Source: Gammaproteobacteria bacterium
GTDB taxonomy: Bacteria; Pseudomonadota; Gammaproteobacteria; JACCXJ01
DNA: 39,972 nucleotides
Reading direction: 5' to 3'
NCBI GenBank assembly: GCA_013697045.1
Contig: JACCXJ010000394.1
Location: 1 to 39,972 of the forward strand
A model generated the notes under the pieces. That model worked only from the letters and a program-made list of their open reading frames with translations. It made no database searches and was not told the DNA's origin. Shown in pieces: positions 34,428 through 39,972 of this stretch. A program made the position numbers and the translations under genes. The number at the start of each line of letters is the position of its first letter. Within the stretch, counting starts at the first letter, position 1.

Positions 34428-35626
34428 ACCGCGAGTTTCTGCTTCACCCAGATGAGCTCGCGCGCAATCGCGTCTTCCAGCGCGTCGACGCGATACTGCG
34501 GTGGCAGCACGTCCCAGGTGTAGGTCTCCACCTCGAGGTGGTGCGAAAGCGGGCGGCTCCGATGCAGGTCCAGAACCTGTTCGATGAAATCGCGCGTGGG
34601 GGAAAACGACTCCAACCGATCGAGAAAAATCGGCACGTGGAAATGCACCCGCCATTCGGCGCCGGGCGCGTGCCCGCTGAGGCTTGCAAAAGCTTGCGGC
34701 AGATCGGCAAAGCGGGTCACGCCTCGCGGTCCCGACTCCACGACCTGATGCAGATATACCGCATCGTCGAATTGCTTGAGCGCCTGCAGCGCCGCAGGCG
34801 AGAGCTCGCGCAGGCGCAGGCCGGCGCTGATCTGCAGCTTGGTGACGCGGATGCCGGCATCGTCCAGACGCTTCAAACAATTGGCCGGATCCTCGAATTC
34901 AACCGCCGCGTGACACAGGTCCAGGCAGACGCCGATATGGTCGTGCAGCGCTGCCGACGCGGTCTGCTTATCCAGCCCCGCCAGCTCTCCCAGACGCCGC
35001 ACCGCCGCCGCGCTGAACAGGTAATCCTCGAAAAACCGGACTGTCTCGTCGATCGTCTCCAGATAGCAATGCGGCTCCGGTTCGATCGCAAGGGCGATGG
35101 ACCTGCCGGTACGACGTTCGATATCCACCAGCCGGGCGCCGTGGCGCAGCATGTGTTCGCCGATGCGCTCGACATCGGCGGCGTCGCGAACCAAAGGCTT
35201 GAATGCGCCGGGCACCGTGCTGATGCTGCCCTCGAGCTCCGGATCATCGGGCAGCAGTAGCGCTAGCAATTCCGCCAGCTCGTCGCTGTAACGCAGCCGC
35301 TCCTCGTCGCGCCAGTCGGGAAGGTAAACATCCTCCTTCACCCGCGTGCCGTGAAACCTGCCGTAGGGAAAGCCGTTGAGGGTGAACACGTACAGATCCT
35401 GGCGCCGCATGAAATCGAGAAACTCTTCCAGCGCCGCGGGAACCGCCAGCGCGCGCGCCGCCAGTGCCGACAGGCGCAAGCCGATGCCGAAGGGCTGCCC
35501 CGGCGCTACGCGGTCGCGCACCCCGGGTACGTAACGCTCCAGGTTGCCGCGCACCTCCGGCCAGGTCTCCCCGGGATGGATGTTGCTGCAATAGGTCAGG
35601 TGTACTCCGCGCGCGTCCAGTTTCAT
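34424..35626 (-). CDS. eboE: Metabolite traffic protein EboE (sugar-isomerase-like TIM barrel)
   Basis: This 400-residue protein is of the xylose-isomerase-like TIM-barrel type. It starts MKLDARGVHLTYCSNIHPGE, the family hallmark. Later blocks are FTLNGFPYGRFHGTRVKEDVY (about 81-101), IALAIEPEPHCYLET (metal-type Glu and His, about 177-191), IGVCLDLCHAAVEFED and WRVHFHVPIF. These acidic and histidine positions suggest a metal site, but the substrate is unknown. Its ATG overlaps the eboD stop and its stop overlaps the eboC start, each by 4 bases. In cyanobacteria the ebo genes are needed for export of a scytonemin precursor; this is family knowledge, not shown here. Confidence 0.93.
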   Translation of the reverse strand: MKLDARGVHLTYCSNIHPGETWPEVRGNLERYVPGVRDRVAPGQPFGIGLRLSALAARALAVPAALEEFLDFMRRQDLYVFTLNGFPYGRFHGTRVKEDVYLPDWRDEERLRYSDELAELLALLLPDDPELEGSISTVPGAFKPLVRDAADVERIGEHMLRHGARLVDIERRTGRSIALAIEPEPHCYLETIDETVRFFEDYLFSAAAVRRLGELAGLDKQTASAALHDHIGVCLDLCHAAVEFEDPANCLKRLDDAGIRVTKLQISAGLRLRELSPAALQALKQFDDAVYLHQVVESGPRGVTRFADLPQAFASLSGHAPGAEWRVHFHVPIFLDRLESFSPTRDFIEQVLDLHRSRPLSHHLEVETYTWDVLPPQYRVDALEDAIARELIWVKQKLAV

Positions 35627-36830
35627 TGCCCGATCTCCCGACGGCGCAGCCAGCTCACGGCGTGCAGGATCTCGTCCGTATCCATTCGATGTACTTCTTC
35701 GCCGCGCCCGATGTCGCGCAGCAGCGTGATGGTGAGATCGCCACCCAGATGCTCACGGAATTCCTCGAGACCCCGCAGCAGCACCCAGCGGCCTTCATCG
35801 TCGCGCGACTCCACGGCGGGATGCCAGAGATAGAAACCCAGGCGCTTGAGCAGGTCGTAGATCCGATCCTCGAGGCCGGCGCGCAACATGCCGATCTGCA
35901 CCGAATAACGCGCGTCCAACGCCAGGCCGATGGCCACCGCCTCACCGTGCCGCAGCTCGTGCGCGGTGAGCGCCTCCAGCTTGTGCGCCGACCAGTGCCC
36001 GTAATCGAGCGGGCGAACGCTGCCGCTTTCGAACGGATCGCCGCCATGCGTGATCTGGCGCATATGCAGCTCGGCGCAACGCCGGATCATGCGCGCCATG
36101 GCAACGGGCGCGTATTCGCGCAGCGCCTCCGCGTTCGCCTCCAGCCATTCGAAGAACACCGCATCGCGGATCAGCGACACCTTGACCGCTTCCGCCATCC
36201 CGGCGATCTTGTCGCGCGGGTGCAGGGTGCGCAGGAAAACGGCATCGTTCAGCACCGCGAACGGCGGCGCGAAAGTTCCGACCAGATTCTTCACCCCGAA
36301 GGCATTGACGCCGTTCTTTACCCGACGCCGGAATCGTTCTGCCCCAGCACCGTGGTCGGAACGCGGATGTGGCGAACACCGCGATGCGTGGTGGAGGCGA
36401 CGAAACCGATCAGGTCCAGGAATGCACCGCCGCCGACACCGACCACGAAGGCATGGCGATCGATGCCCAGTCCAAGCAGGTGGCGATGCAAGCGCTCGAC
36501 CAGCGCCGGATCGTTCTTCACCTGTTCGCCGCCGGGCACCACTTCCGGGCGCCCGAGGAGTTGCATCGAATCGCCGTATGCCTCGGCATGACCCGCGATG
36601 TCGTGCACCAGTGCGGGCCAGCTCGCCGCGACATTGGCATCCACGAAGACCACGAAGCGATGACGCTTGTTCGGTTCACGTCGTGTCAGCGCCTGCGAAA
36701 ACACCGGATTGTCGCGCGCAAACAGGTGCTCGGTGAAGTACACCGCGTAGTCGTAACGGACCGAGAATTCCTGCTGGTAGACGGCATTCGGCTCGGCGTT
36801 GCCTTCAACCTTGACCAGCTCGATGCTCAT
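35623..36830 (-). pseudogene. eboD: 3-dehydroquinate synthase-like EboD, one frameshift
   Basis: EboD belongs to the sugar-phosphate cyclase (dehydroquinate synthase-like) superfamily. The N-terminal frame (36830 to about 36318) shows FVVFVDANVAASW, the NAD-binding GVGGGAFLDLIGFVA and RVPTTVLGQNDSGVG, then stops. The next frame resumes VKNGVNAFGVKNLVGTFAPPF and continues to WLRRREIGQ, with KIAGMAEAVKVSLIRD and HGEAVAIGLALDARY carrying the usual metal histidines. One missing G in the GGG run at 36321-36323 (CCC on the plus strand) accounts for the break. The restored protein would be 402 residues, normal for EboD. The start overlaps an in-frame end of the eboB frame by 4 bases. Confidence 0.9.
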
Positions 36831-36853
36831 CTCCCTTTTCTCCCGCCGGCTCG

Positions 36854-36948
36854 GAGGTTGTGAAAAAACCTACTGCGCTCGGGATCTCGCGTTGCGCCGA
36901 GGATGCAACGCGACCTTCCTTCGCTCGCGACGGTTTTTTTACAACCTC
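36854..36948. repeat. 95-bp palindromic element between eboB and eboD
   Basis: The 17-base arms (36854-36870 and 36932-36948) match at 16 positions: GAGGTTGT, one variable base, AAAAAACC. An inner perfect 9-bp arm TCGCGTTGC (36887-36895) pairs with GCAACGCGA (36905-36913). It sits in the 139-bp gap of an otherwise tightly packed operon. It could be a REP/MITE-like insertion; in RNA it would form a long hairpin with a U-run. Confidence 0.75.
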
Positions 36949-36969
36949 TCAGTGCAGCCAGCTGCCAGC

Positions 36970-37890
36970 TCACTCGAACGCGATCTCGTCGCCGCGCGCT
37001 GCAATCGCGGGCAACTCTCCCACGCGCCGACTGGCCGCGCAGCACCGAGTTGCCCTCGAACAACACGCGCTGGTCGATCGGCGCCGGGTTGAGCCAGTGC
37101 TCTTCCTGCATCTGCCCGCTCTGCCCGTAGGCGGCCAGCGCGTTGCCGTAGCAGGTGGCCTCGACATCCTCGCTGCGGATGCCGCGATCCAGCATCAGGC
37201 GCGCGGTCTTGGGTACCGACAGCGGATCGGAAACCCCCCAGTCGGCGCTGGAGTCGACGATGATGCGTTCGGAGCCGTAGCGACGCACGATTTCCACCAT
37301 CCGTTCGTTGCCCATCTTGGTGTGCGGGTAGATAGTGAAGGCCGACCAAAAGCCGCGGTCGAGCACCTCCTGAACCGTCTCTTCGTTGTTGTGATCGATG
37401 ATCACTCGTGCCGGCGCGACCCCCATCTCCACCGCCACGTCCATGCTGCGCGTGGTGCCGCTCTTCTTGTCGCGGTGCGGGGTATGCACCAGCACCAGCA
37501 TGTCCAGTTCCTTCGCCAGCGCCAGTTGCGCGCGGTAAAACTTGTCCTCGGCGGCGGTTTGGTCGTCGTAGCCGATCTCGCCCACGGCCACCACCCCTTC
37601 CTTGAGCAGATAGCGCGGCAGGACCTCGATCACCTGTTCCGCCAGCGCCTCGTTGTTGGCCTCTTTGCTGTTGAGCCCGATGGTGCAGTAGTGATGGATG
37701 CCGAATTGCGCGGCGCGGAAGCGTTCCCAACCTACCAGGCCGGACAGGTAGTCGATATAGCTGCCCACCTGGGTGCGCGGCTGCCCCAGAAGGCCGGCTC
37801 GATGATGGCAATGATTCCGGCGGCCGCCATGCGCTCGTAATCGTAGGTGGTGCGCGCTGTCATGTGGATGTGCGGGTCTATGAATAGCAT
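36970..37890 (-). pseudogene. eboB: TatD-like hydrolase EboB, two frameshifts
   Basis: EboB is a TatD-related metal hydrolase of the ebo cluster. ATG at 37890 reads MLFIDPHIHMTARTTYDYER, with the metal motif HIH, to EPAFWG. The frame then shifts at the CCCC run (37784-37787, plus strand). The next frame gives QPRTQVGSYIDYLSGLVGWE, VVAVGEIGYDD, LVHTPHRDKK, IIDHNNEETV and IIVDSSADWGVSD. Near the end, after GNSVLRGQSAR, a two-base loss at GCGC (about 37024-37027) moves the natural ending VGELPAIAARGDEIAFE into a third frame, stopping at 36970. The two losses sum to three bases, so the restored length (307) is normal. Unrestored, the frame would run through the palindrome to 36827. Confidence 0.85.
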
Positions 37891-37920
37891 GTTGTCCTCC
37901 GGATAAGCAATTGGCGACTG

Positions 37921-38757
37921 CTAGCTTACCCGTTTCTCGGCAATCGCCGCCGACAGTTCGGGATGGGTGCGCAGCAGTGCGGCGGCGGCCGGGTCGGGCG
38001 AGCGGCTTAGGGCTAGCGCAGCAGCGGCGCGTTCGGGGTCGGTGCCTTTTTCGAGCACGCGCCCGAGGTCGCCGACCATGCCGCCCATGGCGTACGGTCC
38101 TACGCAGCGCCACAGCTCCGGGCTCACCGGCCGCCCGGCAGCCCAACGCTCGTGCGCATAGTCGCAGAGCATGCGTGCCAGAGGGGCATTGGCGCGCCGA
38201 TCGAGGCCGACGATCGGTTGCAGTTGGCTGCCGACAAACAGCGCCTTGAGCACCATCTGGTTCCACGCCTCCTCGGCGAGTTGTTCGGCCGGAAAAGGAT
38301 TGCGGTGCGCCACTGCCTCGAACACCGCTTTCATGTTGCTGCGTACGCCCTCGGCGGCACGCAGCACGTGGCGGGGCGGATCGGGATACAACGGTAGGCC
38401 GCGATAGAAAGCCACCAGTTCACCGACATCGGCGGTGGCGCACAATTGATCCAGGCGTCGCGCCAGGATCTCGCCGTCGGGGCCGGCGGCAAGTAGCAAA
38501 TAGATCCGCGCCGCCTGGTCCAGGCTCCAGTCGACCGGGTCCCAGCCGGGGCGGCTGGCTGCGGCCTGCGCCAGTTCCGTGGCCGTGAGCGCGAGGTCGG
38601 CCTTGCCGATCTTGCGCGGCACCAAGCTCACCGACAGGTACAGGTCCTTGTCGTTGCCGCCGCCGCGCAGCCGCTGCGCGCTGTTCTTGAGCCATGTGGC
38701 GGCATCGTTCGGCAGCCGGCCGCTCAGCCATTTTTCGAGTACGTGTTCCGGCGTCAT
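37921..38757 (-). CDS. eboA: EboA family protein
   Basis: This 278-residue mostly helical protein starts MTPEHVLEKWLSGRLPNDAA. The segment FLS-like DLYLSVSLVPRKIGK (about 38-52), DWSLDQAARIYLLL (about 76-89), NPFPAEQLAEEAWNQMVLKALF (about 153-174) and LDRRANAPLARMLCDYAHERW are the conserved EboA features. No catalytic site is known for the family. Its ATG overlaps the stop of the eboF fragment (ATGA), and eboB starts 30 bases after its stop. Its frame is intact. Confidence 0.9.
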   Translation of the reverse strand: MTPEHVLEKWLSGRLPNDAATWLKNSAQRLRGGGNDKDLYLSVSLVPRKIGKADLALTATELAQAAASRPGWDPVDWSLDQAARIYLLLAAGPDGEILARRLDQLCATADVGELVAFYRGLPLYPDPPRHVLRAAEGVRSNMKAVFEAVAHRNPFPAEQLAEEAWNQMVLKALFVGSQLQPIVGLDRRANAPLARMLCDYAHERWAAGRPVSPELWRCVGPYAMGGMVGDLGRVLEKGTDPERAAAALALSRSPDPAAAALLRTHPELSAAIAEKRVS

Positions 38758-39087
38758 GCGACTTTCCTCGCAATTGCGGAAGACCGGGTGAACACATGAT
38801 CGAGCAACAGGCGCTTTACGTCGGTGGCGGCCACCGGTCCCTCGCCGGCCAGTTCTCCCGCCGAGGTGATGAACAACGGACCATCCTGCGCATCGTCGGT
38901 GGGCCGCCCGTGGGAACCCTTGACCAGCGTTGCGTCCAGGGAAATCACGTCCATCAGATAGCGCATCCCCAGCTTCTTCTGCGCGAGCCGCATGGCGATG
39001 CGCAGCTTGGCCAACGGCAGCGCCGGGTCGATGAACAGTTCCACCGGGTCGTAGCCGGGCTTGCCGATGGATGTCGACGGTGCGCTA
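38754..39087 (-). pseudogene. eboF: EboF (phosphodiesterase/nucleotide pyrophosphatase-like), 3' end only
   Basis: The frame ends with GKPGYDPVELFIDPALPL, MRYLMDVISLDATLVKGSHG and RPTDDAQDGPLFITS, typical of the C-terminal part of the type I phosphodiesterase/alkaline phosphatase-like EboF proteins. The GSHG histidine is a usual metal ligand. Upstream of about 39087 homology ends and an in-frame TAG follows near 39105. More than two thirds of the gene, including the nucleophile domain, is missing. Its stop overlaps eboA. The truncation coincides with the inverted-repeat units starting at 39099. Confidence 0.8.
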
Positions 39088-39098
39088 GTAATAAGTGA

Positions 39099-39291
39099 AC
39101 CCTAACGTTGCAAAACCGAACTGCTGAAGATGCATTTTGCTCTATGGGAAACTAGTTTTATACATCGGCGCGCCTGGATTCTGGATTCATCCACCGGTGA
39201 CATCGAGCGTATTCAGTCAAAGAGCCACTCTATCCGGTAAAACACAGGATCATTTGTCTGTTGGTTGAAGTTTTTATGCAACTGTAAGGTC
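39099..39291. repeat. Inverted-repeat-bounded unit 1 (about 193 bp)
   Basis: The left end ACCCTAACGTTGCAAAACCG (39099-39118) is inversely related to the right end, whose reverse complement reads GACCTTACAGTTGCATAAAA (39291-39272). No coding region is seen inside. It begins about 12 bases from the last recognisable eboF codon. Confidence 0.5.
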
Positions 39292-39507
39292 AAGGGTCGA
39301 TGTGGACCACCAACGCTATTCTGTCACTGCCAACCTGTCTAGCGGGAGTTATTGCATGAAAAACAAGTTGACCCCCACCACGGGAACATCTGAAACATGG
39401 TGCGACGTCGAAGCAACGGACGCGGCGATCTCGCGGCCGAATCGATGACGTCAAACATTGCGCTTGGGGGAACATAGGGCTACCGAAAGCCGGCTTAAGG
39501 GAGCATA

Positions 39508-39701
39508 AACCTTATAGTTGCAAAAACCGACCACTTCGATCGCAGGAAACCCTTGCTTTCTTCGGGTCGCATGAGCTTCTGGGTGTATATCCTAGAATGC
39601 ACCGTTGGAGGCGTCCAGAATCATCCGCCGCAACCTAGGGAAACATTGCGAGTAATGGCTTGATCTCAGGATTCATCAACGAATTTATGCAACGTTAGGG
39701 T
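39508..39701. repeat. Inverted-repeat-bounded unit 2 (about 194 bp)
   Basis: The left end AACCTTATAGTTGCAAAAAC (39508-39527) is inversely related to the right end, whose reverse complement reads ACCCTAACGTTGCATAAATT (39701-39682). The outermost ends of units 1 and 2 share a perfect 14-bp inverted repeat (39099-39112 and 39688-39701). Between the units (39292-39507) and up to 39772 no gene is seen. Confidence 0.5.
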
Positions 39702-39772
39702 AAATAGGATCGCTTACCGGCTGAGCCGACAGAAGCGGCAGCCACTCGCAATATCAAATAGGAGGAGACGAG

Positions 39773-39972
39773 ATGAAGCGGATCATCGCAAGGTTTATAC
39801 CTTTTCTCATAACAAGTTTCCCGCGGTTTTGGACGTTCATAAGAAACCAGCCTTTTCTTAACAAGATCACGAACCGATTCTTCATCAACGGACTCGCCAA
39901 TTCGACGACACCGAGACCACATCCGTTCAGCCTGTGGTCTGAGGAAGCTGCGGTTGTTTCCGAGTATACTGC
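39773..39972 (+). CDS. Probable animal-type heme peroxidase, N-terminal start (3' end outside window)
   Basis: A strong ribosome-binding site (AGGAGGAGACGAG) precedes ATG at 39773. The 66 visible codons read MKRIIARFIPFLITSFPRFW onward, with RFFINGLANSTTPRPHPFS and SLWSEEAAVVSEYT at the end. RPHPFSL and the EYT following it recall the start of bacterial animal-type heme peroxidases, where an SDYTSW-like block precedes the catalytic domain. The heme site lies outside the window, so the call rests on a short segment. A non-peroxidase protein cannot be excluded, but the start itself is well supported. Confidence 0.5.
   Translation, partial: MKRIIARFIPFLITSFPRFWTFIRNQPFLNKITNRFFINGLANSTTPRPHPFSLWSEEAAVVSEYT

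Noticed and set aside
34428-34880. N-terminal extension of the eboC frame
   Set aside because: It lies entirely within eboE in another frame and has no UbiA similarity; the overlapping GTG at 34427 is the natural start.
36827-36969. Extra C-terminal tail of EboB running through the palindrome
   Set aside because: The natural ending (EIAFE, stop at 36970) is visible in another frame; the tail arises from a two-base loss and encodes repeat sequence.
1-39972. CRISPR array
   Set aside because: No set of regularly spaced direct repeats of 25-40 bases with unique spacers was seen; the repeats present are palindromic elements, inverted-repeat units or the single hsdM duplication.

Overview
The window looks like the chromosome of a GC-rich gammaproteobacterium, possibly related to purple sulfur bacteria or their relatives. 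This is judged from the family signatures of SuhB, TrmJ, a RelA-type (p)ppGpp synthetase and IspB. No rRNA or other marker fixes the taxon. Many genes are broken by single-base changes, so this is either a decaying accessory region or a draft or metagenome assembly with homopolymer errors.

Region 1 (1-8740) is mostly housekeeping. It holds the tail of a Ser/Thr protein kinase, divergent trmJ and suhB, a divergent methylthioadenosine-salvage pair (an MtaD-like deaminase and mtnA), relA, a PRC-barrel protein and a small basic protein. Region 2 (8855-11733) is a minus-strand operon of a Dyp-type peroxidase and two divergent paralogues of an unnamed family. Region 3 (11734-14453) is mosaic. It holds an IS256-type transposase remnant, a membrane-protein gene flanked by integron attC-like sequences, and a scrambled remnant of an hsdM gene.

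Region 4 (14454-23433) is a minus-strand restriction island in the order hsdM, hsdS, a GmrSD-like DUF262/DUF1524 gene, hsdR. hsdS and hsdR each carry one in-frame TAG where glutamine is expected. hsdM has two palindromic repeats inside its reading frame. The hsdM 5' region is repeated as a direct repeat beyond hsdR. Region 5 (23691-26430) is a decayed ECF42-type locus: a DUF899 fragment, a frameshifted sigma factor, a DGPF/YCII protein, a DUF1579 protein and a truncated second YCII gene.

Region 6 (26440-33106) carries small membrane proteins, a DUF427 protein, a VWA protein paired with a membrane J-domain protein, a SAM hydroxide adenosyltransferase (DUF62), a GH1 glycosidase, tRNA-Pro(CGG) and ispB. 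Region 7 (33190-39087) begins with a DDE transposase fragment, followed by an ebo gene cluster read on the minus strand as eboF (3' end only), A, B, D, E, C. eboB and eboD are frameshifted. The ebo cluster is linked in the literature to export or trafficking of secondary metabolites. Its 5' end is cut off beside two units of about 193 bp bounded by related inverted repeats. The window ends in the start of a probable animal-type heme peroxidase gene.
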